Shown: in pieces, positions 15,135 through 24,388 of the stretch
Numbering within the stretch: the first letter of the stretch is position 1
Layout of the letters: each line of letters starts with the position of its first letter
Assembly: GCA_026708645.1 (NCBI GenBank)
Contig: JAPOUM010000038.1
Span: 1-34,290, forward strand
Length of the DNA stretch: 34,290 nucleotides
Source: Acidimicrobiaceae bacterium
Lineage (GTDB): Bacteria > Actinomycetota > Acidimicrobiia > Acidimicrobiales > Aldehydirespiratoraceae
Reading direction: 5' to 3'
The notes under the pieces: model-generated
Databases searched by the model: none
What the model saw: the letters and a program-made list of their open reading frames with translations, nothing else
What the model was told of the DNA's origin: nothing
Made by a program: the position numbers and the translations under genes

Positions 15135-15833
15135 CTAATCGACGACGCCGACGGTGGCGGGGTCGACGCGCACGCCGGGACCCATCGAGGAACTCAGCAC
15201 CAGCTTCTTCATGTAGCGGCCCTTGGCCGCGGCCGGCTTGGCCCGCTGGAGTTCCGCCACCACCGCCCGCAGGTTCTTGAGCAGATCCTCAGGCGAGAAC
15301 GACGCCCGACCGATGGGCACGTGAACGTTGGCGAAACGGTCCGTGCGGTATTCGACCTTGCCTCCTTTGAACTCCTCCACCGTGCGCGCCACGTCGTTGG
15401 TGACCGTTCCGGTTTTGGGGTTCGGCATCAGGCCGCGTGGTCCGAGGACTTTGCCGAGCTTGCCCACGACGGACATCATGTCGGGCGTGGCGACGGCCAC
15501 GTCGAAGTCGGTCATGCCGCCTGTTATCTCCGCGGCGAGGTCTTCGGCGCCGACATGGTCCGCTCCGGCTTCTCGTGCTGCTGTGGCGGCCTCACCTTGA
15601 GCGAACACCGCCACCCGCACTTCCTTGCCGGTGCCCGACGGCAGAGATACGGTGCCGCGCAGCATCTGGTCGGCTTTGCGGGGATCCACTCCGAGCAGCG
15701 CGACCATGTCGACGCTCTCGTCGAAGCGCCTCGTGGCCATGTTCTTCACCAGTTCCACCGCCTCTGCGTCACTGTGCAGACGCATAGGGTCGAAACTCTC
15801 GGATGCTTCGACGTATTTCTTGCCTCGGGCCAT
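15135..15833 (-). CDS. rplA: 50S ribosomal protein L1
   Basis: The 232-aa L1 forms the mobile E-site stalk. Signature blocks are [48 protein letters not shown] and [22 protein letters not shown] lies 5 nt before the ATG. It follows rplK by 34 nt, and in many bacteria L1 binds the rplK-rplA mRNA to control the pair. Confidence 0.98.
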   Translation of the reverse strand: MARGKKYVEASESFDPMRLHSDAEAVELVKNMATRRFDESVDMVALLGVDPRKADQMLRGTVSLPSGTGKEVRVAVFAQGEAATAAREAGADHVGAEDLAAEITGGMTDFDVAVATPDMMSVVGKLGKVLGPRGLMPNPKTGTVTNDVARTVEEFKGGKVEYRTDRFANVHVPIGRASFSPEDLLKNLRAVVAELQRAKPAAAKGRYMKKLVLSSSMGPGVRVDPATVGVVD

Positions 15834-15867
15834 TGCCGCTCCCTTGATGCCTCGCGTGCCTCTCGCC

Positions 15868-16293
15868 CTACTCGACGGTCACGCCCATCGAGCGTGCTGT
15901 GCCCTCGACCTGGGCTTTGGCCGCGACCAAGTCGTTGGCGTTCAGGTCAGGCATCTTCACTTCGGCGATTTCGGTGAGCTGAGCATCGTTGATGCTCCCG
16001 ACGGTTTCGCGGCCCGGAGTCTCGGCAGCCTTGTCCAGGCCTGCCGCCGAGCGGATCAAGAAAGACGTCGGCGGGGTCTTGGTGATGAAAGTGAAGGTGC
16101 GATCCTCGTAGATCGTTATCTCGACCGGGATGACCTGGCCGCGTTTGTCTTCGGTGCGGGCGTTGTAGTCCTTGCAGAAGTCCATGATGGCCACGCCGTG
16201 GGGGCCGAGCGCGGTGCCCACCGGAGGAGCGGGCGTGGCTTGGCCAGCCGGGATCTGGATCTTCACTACGGCTGCAACTGGCTTAGGCGCCAT
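15868..16293 (-). CDS. rplK: 50S ribosomal protein L11
   Basis: The 141-aa L11 binds the GTPase-associated region of 23S rRNA and is the site of thiostrepton action. The Pro-rich N-terminal part ([19 protein letters not shown]) and the C-terminal rRNA-binding domain are complete. AAGAGG and GAGAG are near the start. The 117 bp between nusG and rplK hold no gene and no promoter that I can identify clearly. Confidence 0.98.
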   Translation of the reverse strand: MAPKPVAAVVKIQIPAGQATPAPPVGTALGPHGVAIMDFCKDYNARTEDKRGQVIPVEITIYEDRTFTFITKTPPTSFLIRSAAGLDKAAETPGRETVGSINDAQLTEIAEVKMPDLNANDLVAAKAQVEGTARSMGVTVE

Positions 16294-16410
16294 CGGACTC
16301 TCTCGCCTCTTTCGTCTCGGTCGGTCTCTGCTGCGGTTCTGGACGGCGCCGGAAGCGAGCAGCCCGGCAGTTTGGCGGGATATCGGTCGCTCGGCAACCC
16401 GACAGGGTGC

Positions 16411-17097
16411 TCACAGGCGGGCCACCTGCGCGAACTCGAGCTCCACCGGGGTCTCCCGGCCGAAGATGTTGACCAGAACCTTCACCTTTAGCTGGTCCTC
16501 GTTGATCTCGATGATCTCGCCGGAGAAATCGGCGAAGGGGCCGTCCTTGACCCGCACGGTCTCGCCCATGCCGTACTCGAACATCGGCTTGGCCCGCTTG
16601 GAAGCCTCACGGGAGCGGTCGGCCTCGACCCCCAGGAAAGCTTCCACGTCGCGGCGCCGCAGCGGCGAGGGGGCGCCGCCCTGGTTGACGAAGCCGGTGA
16701 CATTGGGGGTGTCGCGGATCACCGGCCAGACCTCGTCGTCGAGCTCGCAGCGCACGAACACATAGCCGGGGAACAGGCGCTTGGAGGAGATCACCTTCTT
16801 GCCGTTCTTGAATTCGGGCACGTCGCACAGCGGGATGACCACCTCGTGAATGCGCCCTTCCATGTTCATCGACGCGGTGCGGGCTTCGAGGTTCTGCTTG
16901 ACCTTCTTTTCGTATCCCGACTGGGTGTGCACGACGAACCATCTGCCGGGCTTGTCGTAGGGGCTGAGAGGCGCCTGCTCTGAGCCGTCGGGGTCGCCGT
17001 CGTCGAAGAGGTCGTCCTCGCTCAGGATCCGCTGGGGCTGAGCATGATCGTCGATGACAGGCTGCTGGTGATCCTGCTTGACGGAAGTGTCGGTCAT
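16411..17097 (-). CDS. nusG: Transcription termination/antitermination factor NusG
   Basis: The 228-aa protein has an acidic, disordered N-terminal extension of about 50 residues, typical of actinobacteria. Then come the NGN domain (RWFVVHTQSGYEKKVKQNL to FPGYVFVRCEL) and a C-terminal KOW domain (VRVKDGPFADFSGEI). NusG binds the polymerase clamp and links it to the ribosome or Rho. It follows secE by 11 bp. Confidence 0.98.
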   Translation of the reverse strand: MTDTSVKQDHQQPVIDDHAQPQRILSEDDLFDDGDPDGSEQAPLSPYDKPGRWFVVHTQSGYEKKVKQNLEARTASMNMEGRIHEVVIPLCDVPEFKNGKKVISSKRLFPGYVFVRCELDDEVWPVIRDTPNVTGFVNQGGAPSPLRRRDVEAFLGVEADRSREASKRAKPMFEYGMGETVRVKDGPFADFSGEIIEINEDQLKVKVLVNIFGRETPVELEFAQVARL

Positions 17098-17108
17098 TGT
17101 GGTCTACC

Positions 17109-17405
17109 TCAGGATTCGAAGAGTTCGAGGATGAACGTCGAGAAGACCCAGTCGAGGCCGTAGATCATCGCTGTGAGCAGGATGACCGTGATCAGAACCA
17201 CAATGGAGTATTTGACCGTCTCGGCTCGGCTGGGCCAAGCCACTTTGCGCAGCTCGCCTCGCACCTCGCGAAGGAACTGCATCGGCGGGGTGCGCTCGCT
17301 GGGCGCTGTCGCAGCGCCGCGGTCGCGGCTGCGCACCGGTGCGCCCTCAGCATCGATCTCACCCTGCTTTTGCAGCATGCGCTTCTGCTGACGGTTCATC
17401 TCCAT
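17109..17405 (-). CDS. secE: Preprotein translocase subunit SecE
   Basis: The 98-aa protein has a short cytosolic N-terminus, an amphipathic segment (FLREVRGELRKVAWPSRAETVKY) and one membrane helix (SIVVLITVILLTAMIYGLDW). This is the single-helix form found outside gamma-proteobacteria. I use the first Met because GAGGTGAG lies about 9 nt upstream. Met3 has GGAG too close. It lies between tRNA-Trp and nusG. Confidence 0.97.
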   Translation of the reverse strand: MEMNRQQKRMLQKQGEIDAEGAPVRSRDRGAATAPSERTPPMQFLREVRGELRKVAWPSRAETVKYSIVVLITVILLTAMIYGLDWVFSTFILELFES

Positions 17406-17471
17406 TTGTGGAACTCACCTCGTGTGGATCGCGACGCCGCGGTTCGGAGCCGTTGCCGGCTGTTGTCACTG

Positions 17472-17547
17472 TGGCAGGGGCGGAGGGACTCGAACCCCCA
17501 ACCGCCGGTTTTGGAGACCGGTGCTCTGCCAATTGAGCCACGCCCCT
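17472..17547 (-). tRNA. tRNA-Trp (CCA anticodon)
   Basis: The minus strand starts with AGGGGCGTGGCTCAATTGGC, and the 7-bp acceptor stem pairs with CGCCCCT. The anticodon loop CTCCAAA (anticodon at 17512-17514) reads UGG codons. The discriminator is G73, the usual Trp identity base, and CCA is encoded (17474-17472). A tRNA-Trp directly upstream of secE-nusG is a common arrangement. Confidence 0.96.
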
Positions 17548-17619
17548 CAGCAGTCGCGCAAGGCTACCAGCAGCCGACGAGACAACCGCTACGCGAGTCC
17601 CGCGCTCTCTTTCATGCCC

Positions 17620-18060
17620 TTATGAGGCCAGCTTGGCTATGCGACGGTGTCGGGCTGTGAACGCTATCAACCCTGCGGCAGCGGCAGCCCCGGCAGCGAC
17701 TTTGGCGGCGAGACGGGGGCGGGCGTCCCAGGCCCAGCGCGTGCCGTGGCGATCCAGGTAAACGAGTATCTGCGACTCCAGCCGGGGGTCGGTCGGCACG
17801 GGAGTGTCCCGCAGACGGCTCAGAGCCTGCATCAGATGCCGGTAACGGAACTGCTCGACGCGGCATCGCAGACACGACTCGAGGTGCGCGACTTCCTGCG
17901 GGTCGTGACCGCGGTCGCCTCCGGCAGTCTCGGCGAGCGCTTCGCTGAGCGAGGCGCAGTCGAGCCGCGGCATCGGGCTCGTCGGCTGCGGCGCCGCAGT
18001 CGTCGGCGCGGGCGCGGGCGACGGAGTGGCGATGACGGCGGCGGGAGGTTCGCCGGTCAT
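17620..18060 (-). CDS. Membrane anti-sigma factor, zinc type
   Basis: The 146-aa protein has a Pro/Ala-rich N-terminus, then a ZAS-type motif HLESCLRC (H-x3-C-x2-C) in the sigma-binding domain, and a C-terminal membrane helix at about 118-137 (AAKVAAGAAAAAGLIAFTA) followed by a short basic tail. Its start overlaps the sigma stop by ATGA, which supports a sigma/anti-sigma pair. It should hold the sigma factor inactive at the membrane. The inducing signal is unknown. Confidence 0.8.
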   Translation of the reverse strand: MTGEPPAAVIATPSPAPAPTTAAPQPTSPMPRLDCASLSEALAETAGGDRGHDPQEVAHLESCLRCRVEQFRYRHLMQALSRLRDTPVPTDPRLESQILVYLDRHGTRWAWDARPRLAAKVAAGAAAAAGLIAFTARHRRIAKLAS

Positions 18061-18713
18061 GGCCTCGGCACCTCTCCGGGCATCGGCAGGACCTGTTCGC
18101 GCAAGCGCCGGCGGGCACGATGCAGGCGCACTTTCGCGGCGGTGACAGAGATGCCGAGCTCCGCCGCGATCGCCTCATGCGGCAAGTCGTAGACGTCTCG
18201 CAGCACCACCACCGAACGGAGCCGCTCGGGCAGTTTGCGGATCGCTTCGTCGAGGCGGACGCGCAGTTCCGCACGGTCGCCTTGCAAGGCCGGGTCGTGC
18301 TCGGGACGGGTGTCGATCAATTCGGTGTGGATGCTCAGAGTGTCGTGACGCTGGCGCTGGCGTCGGCTGAGATGCGTATTGGAGCAGTTGGCGACGATGC
18401 GGTAGAGCCAAGTGCTGAATTGGGCGTCGCCGCGGAAACGGTCGATTCCCTTGTATGCCCTCAGATATGCGTCTTGAACCACGTCGCGTGCATCCTCCGC
18501 GTTGCCCGTGAGCCGCAAAGCCAGCGCGTAGGCGTCCCTGTGGGTCACCCGCACGAGCCGGTCGAACGCCTCCCGGTCGCCGGACTTGGACAGTTCTACG
18601 AGCTGTGCCGTGTCCTTCGCAGATTGAGACTCGCTGCGAGCGTCTGCGTTACGCTCCGCTTCGGCAGCATCGGAGTCCACTACCCGCAGAATGCCGCGAG
18701 ACGCCGCTGTCAC
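18057..18713 (-). CDS. ECF-family RNA polymerase sigma factor
   Basis: The 218-aa protein has sigma region 2 (FDRLVRVTHRDAYALALRL, DARDVVQDAYLRAYKGIDRF, FSTWLYRIVANC) and region 4 (LPERLRSVVVLRDVYDLPHE, IAAELGISVTAAKVRLHRAR). The open frame extends to 19094, but that part overlaps the upstream gene. I chose GTG at 18713, which has AGGAG 5 nt upstream. A second GTG at 18680 is possible. The gene overlaps the anti-sigma gene. Confidence 0.9.
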   Translation of the reverse strand: MTAASRGILRVVDSDAAEAERNADARSESQSAKDTAQLVELSKSGDREAFDRLVRVTHRDAYALALRLTGNAEDARDVVQDAYLRAYKGIDRFRGDAQFSTWLYRIVANCSNTHLSRRQRQRHDTLSIHTELIDTRPEHDPALQGDRAELRVRLDEAIRKLPERLRSVVVLRDVYDLPHEAIAAELGISVTAAKVRLHRARRRLREQVLPMPGEVPRP

Positions 18714-18860
18714 GTCCGCTCCTGCGGGGCCGTCGGTTGTGCCGCGCCAGCCACTTCTTGTCCTGCTCCTCCGCTGCTGCTCATGTCGAGCGAAGTCTGC
18801 CCGACCCGCACCTGAGACATTAGTCGAGGCTGCCAGTGCCGACGTCCGGTTCGACGACTC

Positions 18861-18891
18861 GCCAGCCGAAGACGCCGGTTCGCCGGCTGGC
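18861..18891 (-). terminator. Hairpin after the 1460-aa gene
   Basis: GCCAGCCG (18861-18868) pairs perfectly with CGGCTGGC (18884-18891). An inner GCCGG-TTCG-CCGGC hairpin is an alternative fold. It starts about 7 nt after the stop of the large gene and lacks a T-tract. It may mark the end of the cassette transcript. Confidence 0.4.
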
Positions 18892-18897
18892 TCGAGC

Positions 18898-21800
18898 TCA
18901 TCGCGGCAGGCCGCGGCGGTGCGCTTCGGCCTCTCGGTCGTGCATTCCTGCCTCGTGGTCATAGCTGGCGGCCAAGCTTTTGAAGATCGCTGAAGTGCGG
19001 GGCCATTCTCGCCAGTGTCGACTCTGTGCTCTGCATTTCTCGGCGAGCCCGCGCTCTTGATCTCCCCCGTCCGTGAGGGAGCGCCAAGTCGCACCGCGCT
19101 GGTTGCTCACAGCGACGAGCAGCCCGTTGTCGATGTCGTCGCTCTTGAGTCGCTCAATAAGATCACGGACGGCGACTCCGGGCCATTCGCCGTCCAGGTC
19201 CGGCGGAGACGACGCAAGTGCAGTCCCGATCATTGTGTCGCCGATCTTGGCGCGATCAATGTCACTGAGGCAGCGACGGGCAGTGTCAACCCACTCGTTG
19301 AGAGATCCCGCCTCGACTCCACCCTCATCGTCAAGGCCGGGCGCGAAGGTTGAGGCAGGCCAAGCGTGCAACACCAGAAAGGCTTGTTGCGCCATCAGAA
19401 TTTGCGATTCAGTCATCGGTGGCTGATCGCCGGGAACTGAGGAGGCCGGCTTAAAAGCGTTTGCAACGAGCCCGGCGAAGAATTCTGGATTTTTCACAAG
19501 TTGCTTGTACAAGTTAGGCGCGTCAAACTTAGAGGAGTGCGACAGGACGGCGTAGCACTGCCATTCGATGACTGCCACCCTCACGTCGCCGAGGTAAGCG
19601 CTATGCGCGTCGAGGGTCTCCAAGAGTTCGGTCAGCTCGTGGGCCGTCATTCCAGAGCTGTCCGGACGGGCCGGCGGATGGTGAATCCATTGTTCAAGCA
19701 GTGTTGCGGCCTCCTCGGCGAAAGCCGGATCTGAGCCGTGCCGGCGGGTGCTCAAAGCCAGCAGCATCCTCGCCAGGTCAAGGCGTCCTGCTTCACGCAG
19801 CTGGCGGGCGACTTCAAGCAGATCGCTCAACTCTTCGGGTATACCGATGTCGTAGTAGGCGGCGCGAGCCCAGTACTCGGCTGAGACTTCGGGGCTGAGC
19901 ACATCAACCCTCTGCCACGGCCGCTCGATTGGCGGTGGTGCACGGTGGAGTTCGGCAACGACCTTTGGGGACGGGTCATGATCGGCAAGCAGCCGGTTGA
20001 TCCCATCCCACCCGAATTCTTTGAAGCGGCCTGCGAAGTACCCCAGCGCAGCCTGAGTCACCGCTTCGGAATCAGCCTCTATCGCTTGCAGGATCTCAAT
20101 GTCAAGAGTCGAGTCGCATCGGGCCAAGGCTGAGCCGACCGAGCGAGGCTTCTCGACTGACTCTGACAGCTCTAGAACCGCCCTGAAGCCGCCAGCGCCC
20201 AGGATTGCCGCTACGGCTTCTGTCTGCTTTGCGCTGATCGTCTCCTGCAAGGTCTCCCAACCGTCCGCGATTGACACTCCATCGACATGAATCAGATCGC
20301 AAGAGAACAGGTAGCCGTAAGAGATCGCAGGATCGCAAGGACGCAGACGGTCGAGCACCCGCTCGAACAAGACTAATTCTGACTCGGGGAGCGCCCACTT
20401 GGCGTCTTTGTGCTGACGATGAGTTGTCACAAACGCTCGCAACTGCGGCCACACCGCCGACCGGAAGTTCTCGTCATGCTCAGCGTCTGCCAATCTTCCC
20501 AGGTCCTCTGCGACCCGACCGCGCGCTTCCTCGGATAAGCCTTCTGCGTGCTTGATCAGCTCGACCCAGCGGCTGGCGTCCTCGCCCACATCTTCAAGCA
20601 GCATTTCGGTGACGGCGGCAACCACTCGGGCATGCTCGGCCCGCTTCACGGTATTCCCGGGATTCTTCCAGTCACGGTATCGAGGAGACTGCCCAGGCAT
20701 CTGAAAGTCGCTACTGCTCGGCAGCATCGACAACATCAGCACCCAAGCCGCTCTCCCATGCGAACGCCGGAGCATCCGAACCGCCACCAGCCGATCTTCT
20801 GCTTCGGCGGAGGTGTGGGGCATCCACGGGCACATGATCGCGGCAAGGCTTGATGAGGGCCGAGTGGCGTATTGGCCGCCTGGGTCGATCTCCGCCAGTG
20901 CAGCCAGCAGGTCGACCGCACCGATCAAGTGCTCCGGAGACCATGCGAGGACTTCCAGCGTTGCCAGAATTTTGAGATGCGACGACGACTGGAACATGGA
21001 GTGGTCGGAATTCCGGTCTGTGAACATCGCCGACGCGAAGGGATGCCGCTCGGAGAGACAGGTGCGCAGACCGTCCAGGACGACGTCAGGCGCAGCCTCT
21101 GCCAGCAGCGGCAATACCTCAGACACCGCTGCCCATGTCTTAGCGGTTGCGTCATTGGTTGCCGATCTGAGAACTTGCCAGACGACACGCTGAGCCGTCG
21201 CTTTCGTCGGCGAGATGTCGCCTTTCAGTACCGGCGGATGGGTTCCTAGCAGCGCCAACGTGATAGCGACCCCTTGCTTGAGCTGAGGCGAGCACTTGGC
21301 TCGGACTCCCCCGACCTGAGCGCTTACCAAATCCTCGCCCTTGAAGCCCCACAGCGGATCCGGCTCTGTCAGGATCAGGTGAGCGAATTCGCCGAAGGCT
21401 TTGAGGTCGTCGGGGAAGAACTGGTCGCGTGCCAGCATCCAGGTGTCCTCTGGTGACACGCCATGCCACAGCTCACCGGTTTGAATCATGGGTGAGTCAC
21501 CAGCTTCAAGACTGTTAAGGGCCTCCGTCACAGCTTCATAAGGCTGCCTCACGAACTGCTCAACGATCTGACGATCACCTTCATGGCTCTCATTCTCCGT
21601 CCAGCCGCCCAATAACAGGCTGCGCCGCAACGAAGCCTCGACAGCTCCCGTCAACCATGCAGGCCGGTGCAACGAAGGCTGTTTGGCGAGGCGTCTACGA
21701 AGTCCTAAGAGGCTTATGCGGGCGAGCCGGCCCAATTCCTGAGCTGTATGGGGTTCCAGGCCGGCCCCCTGCAAATGGGCAGCCACCGTCTGGGAGTCCA

Positions 21801-23280
21801 CAGACCCCAAGACGATGTCGGTCTGCGTGCTGCCCGGAACGGGAACGATCATGCGATGCTGGCTTCCCGCAGGTAGATACTTGGCGAACTCTGCCGAGGG
21901 AACAACCACCGTCATCGCCACCGCATGTCGATTCGGACGTCCCGATGTGGTGAGCGCTTCCGCGGCAAGCAGGCGCTGCGCCCGGTCTGTCCCGTGGACA
22001 TAGAGCGCATCCGCGAGCGACGAGTCAGACTGCTCAGATCGAGTGAGCGCGGCCGCTATGAACGCGAGAATCTCGTTGAGATGGACCATGCCCCCGACAG
22101 TGATCACGCCGCCACGATTCTGACGGCAGCGTTCTCGCAGCACTGCAGCCTGTGCGTCGCGCCCGGCGAGCACCACGCTCGCGTCCAGCGGCGTAGTCGT
22201 TGCGTCGAGCCACTTGGCCCACCATCCCGACAGAAGCTCAATGCCGGTGACAGGCTCGCCCCTGTGCTCGCGCAACCAGACCGTGGTCAACGGCGCACAC
22301 TCCAGCCAGGCCTCCAGATCGTCGACATCCAGAGCTTCAACCGACCGGAAGTCGAAGTCTTGCGATCGTTCTTGGGCGAACTCCCGCTTGCCGGCCCATT
22401 GAGCACTCATCACTGCGACGTAGGTCATGTCGCTGCGCTCCGCGCTCGGCAGCTGCTTGACACGTTTGTCGTAGTCGCTGCGAGCCTTGGTCGCGCAGTT
22501 CCGCTTCTGGGCAGAGAGTTCCCATACGGAAAAACCGGAAGGCACGAAGCGGTTCCCTTGGCCGCATCTGAGAATTCCATCCACGCCGGGTTTGGCGACG
22601 CCCGAGCCGGCGGGCATGTCAAGCCACTCGGCCGACGGCTCGGTCTCGGCGATCAGTCTCCGGATCAGTCGCGGCAACTCCCGGTCGGCCGCCGACCAAG
22701 CGAGGAGATCGTCACGGCTCACCCTCATGGGCTCTGGAACCAACGCCACGAGCGGCTGCCTCGGGATGCTCGACCGGGCGAAGCCGACGCACAACTCCCA
22801 GTCTTCACGCACCACGAGACCCAAAGCATCGCTGCCGCTCAGCTTCTCGACTATGCGGCCAAGATCGCGGATCCTCGTCGCGGATGCGGGCGCACGCTCG
22901 ACGTAGTGTTGCGAGTCGTGACCATCCGCAACAGCCGAACGTAGAGCAGTGAGGTCGTCAACAATTAGAGCGAACGCCTCTCTCAGCTGGGCCGTCACCA
23001 GCGCGGCCAGCGGCTCACTCAAGAACTGGTCGTCCCGAAGCCAGACCTCCTCGGCAACTTGTCGAAGCCAGCTGCGCCTCAGAGGTTCGCTCGTTGCGTT
23101 GTCGAACACTCCTAGCCTTGTCCCTGCCTCTTCCAGAATCAGATCGCGGTCGCCGCGGTCGCTGTGATGATGCAGACCTTCACACCAAGCTCTTTCAAGC
23201 TCCAACATGTCCACAGCGCGTTCGACCTGTTCTAGGACAGAGTCAATGGTCTGGGTCGGGCCTGATTCCACGGTGGTCAT
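18898..23280 (-). CDS. Large protein of unknown function with a nuclease-like N-terminal motif
   Basis: I do not recognise a characterised family for this 1460-aa protein. It has no signal peptide or membrane helix. Residues about 230-345 contain PGVDGILRCGQGN, then SGFSVWELSAQKRN, KARSDYDKRV, and later DVDDLEAWL. The pattern D234, E254 and K259 near a short beta-rich region resembles the PD-(D/E)xK/Mrr-like module that I associate with large hypothetical proteins, but the spacing is not canonical. A segment at about 370 (VVLAGRDAQAAVLRERC, then GGVITVGGM) looks like the entry to a STAND-like domain, but no Walker A (GxxxxGK) is present. From about residue 500 to the end it is mostly helical and may form a repeat-type scaffold. 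The start ATG at 23280 overlaps the stop of the small gene (ATGA). An in-frame TTG at 23292 is less likely. Size, cassette structure and location suggest a defence or conflict role. This is inference. Confidence 0.75.
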   Translation of the reverse strand: MTTVESGPTQTIDSVLEQVERAVDMLELERAWCEGLHHHSDRGDRDLILEEAGTRLGVFDNATSEPLRRSWLRQVAEEVWLRDDQFLSEPLAALVTAQLREAFALIVDDLTALRSAVADGHDSQHYVERAPASATRIRDLGRIVEKLSGSDALGLVVREDWELCVGFARSSIPRQPLVALVPEPMRVSRDDLLAWSAADRELPRLIRRLIAETEPSAEWLDMPAGSGVAKPGVDGILRCGQGNRFVPSGFSVWELSAQKRNCATKARSDYDKRVKQLPSAERSDMTYVAVMSAQWAGKREFAQERSQDFDFRSVEALDVDDLEAWLECAPLTTVWLREHRGEPVTGIELLSGWWAKWLDATTTPLDASVVLAGRDAQAAVLRERCRQNRGGVITVGGMVHLNEILAFIAAALTRSEQSDSSLADALYVHGTDRAQRLLAAEALTTSGRPNRHAVAMTVVVPSAEFAKYLPAGSQHRMIVPVPGSTQTDIVLGSVDSQTVAAHLQGAGLEPHTAQELGRLARISLLGLRRRLAKQPSLHRPAWLTGAVEASLRRSLLLGGWTENESHEGDRQIVEQFVRQPYEAVTEALNSLEAGDSPMIQTGELWHGVSPEDTWMLARDQFFPDDLKAFGEFAHLILTEPDPLWGFKGEDLVSAQVGGVRAKCSPQLKQGVAITLALLGTHPPVLKGDISPTKATAQRVVWQVLRSATNDATAKTWAAVSEVLPLLAEAAPDVVLDGLRTCLSERHPFASAMFTDRNSDHSMFQSSSHLKILATLEVLAWSPEHLIGAVDLLAALAEIDPGGQYATRPSSSLAAIMCPWMPHTSAEAEDRLVAVRMLRRSHGRAAWVLMLSMLPSSSDFQMPGQSPRYRDWKNPGNTVKRAEHARVVAAVTEMLLEDVGEDASRWVELIKHAEGLSEEARGRVAEDLGRLADAEHDENFRSAVWPQLRAFVTTHRQHKDAKWALPESELVLFERVLDRLRPCDPAISYGYLFSCDLIHVDGVSIADGWETLQETISAKQTEAVAAILGAGGFRAVLELSESVEKPRSVGSALARCDSTLDIEILQAIEADSEAVTQAALGYFAGRFKEFGWDGINRLLADHDPSPKVVAELHRAPPPIERPWQRVDVLSPEVSAEYWARAAYYDIGIPEELSDLLEVARQLREAGRLDLARMLLALSTRRHGSDPAFAEEAATLLEQWIHHPPARPDSSGMTAHELTELLETLDAHSAYLGDVRVAVIEWQCYAVLSHSSKFDAPNLYKQLVKNPEFFAGLVANAFKPASSVPGDQPPMTESQILMAQQAFLVLHAWPASTFAPGLDDEGGVEAGSLNEWVDTARRCLSDIDRAKIGDTMIGTALASSPPDLDGEWPGVAVRDLIERLKSDDIDNGLLVAVSNQRGATWRSLTDGGDQERGLAEKCRAQSRHWREWPRTSAIFKSLAASYDHEAGMHDREAEAHRRGLPR

Positions 23281-23693
23281 GGTGTTCGCCAATCGTACTG
23301 CTCGACACTGTCAGGCAAGACTTGCAACCCGCGCTCCTCGAACGCTCTCATAGCAGCGTCGAGACTCTCGCGGCCGGGTCGATAGTGCCCGCTCATGTTG
23401 TTGATCGACATGACCACCTTGACCTTCCCGAGTTCGCTCACCTCGAATTCGCCTGCCGCCTGTACAGGCCCGCCGTCAGCGAGCACCGCATGAGAGATGT
23501 GCTCACCCGTGACGTGGCGCTTCGACACTATCAACCGCTCGCCAGCCAATACGTAGATCATTCGCTCGCCCTCAGCTGCCAACAGATCAAACTCCGCGCT
23601 CGGCACTTCGACGATTTCGGTGCCTGCGCGACATGCGGCTTCCAGCTCTTGAGCAAGCGCTGATGGATCGAGGTTGTAGTAAGGACCTGCCAA
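23277..23693 (-). CDS. Small partner protein with SGHYRP motif, unknown function
   Basis: The 138-aa soluble protein has an N-terminal segment beginning AGPYYNLDPSALAQELE, a middle part with MIYVLAGERLIVSKRHVTGE, and a C-terminal motif INNMSGHYRPG followed by SLDAAMRAFEERGLQV. I have an impression of this SGHYRP segment from other hypothetical proteins, including some linked to polymorphic toxins, but cannot name a family. The only start in frame after an upstream TAG is TTG at 23693. No Shine-Dalgarno is visible. It overlaps the 1460-aa gene by ATGA, so the two are probably made in a fixed ratio. Possible roles are inhibitor, sensor or specificity partner. Confidence 0.7.
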   Translation of the reverse strand: MAGPYYNLDPSALAQELEAACRAGTEIVEVPSAEFDLLAAEGERMIYVLAGERLIVSKRHVTGEHISHAVLADGGPVQAAGEFEVSELGKVKVVMSINNMSGHYRPGRESLDAAMRAFEERGLQVLPDSVEQYDWRTP

Positions 23694-23694
23694 G

Positions 23695-23725
23695 CATTCA
23701 TATGTATCATAATATATCTAAAATA
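23695..23725 (-). promoter_or_regulatory. AT-rich promoter of the two-gene cassette
   Basis: This is a sharp AT-rich island in GC-rich DNA. On the minus strand it contains TATGAT (23711-23706) within TATATTATGATACATATG. TATGAT ends about 12 nt before the TTG start. The base composition differs from the neighbours and fits horizontally acquired DNA. The remaining 23726-23944 hold no gene that I can see. Confidence 0.45.
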
Positions 23726-23944
23726 CGCACAGATTGCAGAATTCTTCCTTGCCGTCCGCGCGGCGGCGCAACGAGCCGCTTGCTGGCTGGTCAGGACGCC
23801 TCGGCTTGATTAGCGCGGTCTGCAGCGCCACGCAGCCAGGATTACAGGATTAGAGGGACCGATCACCGGAGGATTCGCCTGTTCGAGCATCTCGGCGGGA
23901 CCCGCACCGGCATGGCACTCGCCCTTCGGTTGCGGCGGGCGGTG

Positions 23945-24349
23945 TCAGCTTTGTGCGGGTTCGGGCGCCGGAGTCACGATCTGGATCAGGTTGCCGCAAG
24001 TGTCGTCGAAGACGGCCGACACGACAGTGCCGAGATCTGTGGGCGGCTGGGTGAACTCGACGCCCGCGGCGCGCAGCCGCTCGTGCTCGGCGGCGACATC
24101 GTCGACGGTGAACTGCGCCGACGGGATCCCGTCGGCGCAGAGCGCGTCACGGAAGGTCTTGGAGGCCGGATGCGCCGCAGGCTCGAGGAGCAGCTCCGGC
24201 CCGTCAGGCTGCTGCGGGGAGACCACGGTTAGCCACGAGTAGTCCCCGACGGGCACGTCGTGATGCTTGCGGAATCCGAGAACCTCTGTGTAGAAGGCGA
24301 GAGCCTCGGCCTGGTCGTCGACGATGACGTTGGTCAATGTGATCCGCAT
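23945..24349 (-). CDS. VOC-superfamily (glyoxalase/bleomycin-resistance-like) protein
   Basis: The protein of about 134 aa has the paired beta-alpha-beta-beta-beta layout of VOC enzymes: ITLTNVIVDDQAEALAFYTEVLGF, then DYSWLTVVSP and PELLLEP in the first half, and FTVDDVAAEHERLRAAGV with VFDDTCGNLIQIV in the second. It could be a small metal-dependent isomerase or lyase, or a binding protein. Substrate is not predictable. Of two starts (24355 and 24349) I choose 24349, because GGGGG lies 7 nt before it. Confidence 0.85.
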   Translation of the reverse strand: MRITLTNVIVDDQAEALAFYTEVLGFRKHHDVPVGDYSWLTVVSPQQPDGPELLLEPAAHPASKTFRDALCADGIPSAQFTVDDVAAEHERLRAAGVEFTQPPTDLGTVVSAVFDDTCGNLIQIVTPAPEPAQS

Positions 24350-24388
24350 GCGCATACCCCCGTTGGCTGATGGTTCGTTGGAGGCTTC

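Noticed and set aside
18714..19094. N-terminal extension of the ECF sigma factor to 345 aa
   Set aside because: It overlaps the upstream gene, lacks family similarity, and GTG 18713 has a good ribosome binding site.
18898..23280. STAND/AAA NTPase in the 1460-aa protein
   Set aside because: The glycine segment GGVITVGGM lacks the GxxxxGK[ST] motif, and I see no Walker B in the right place.
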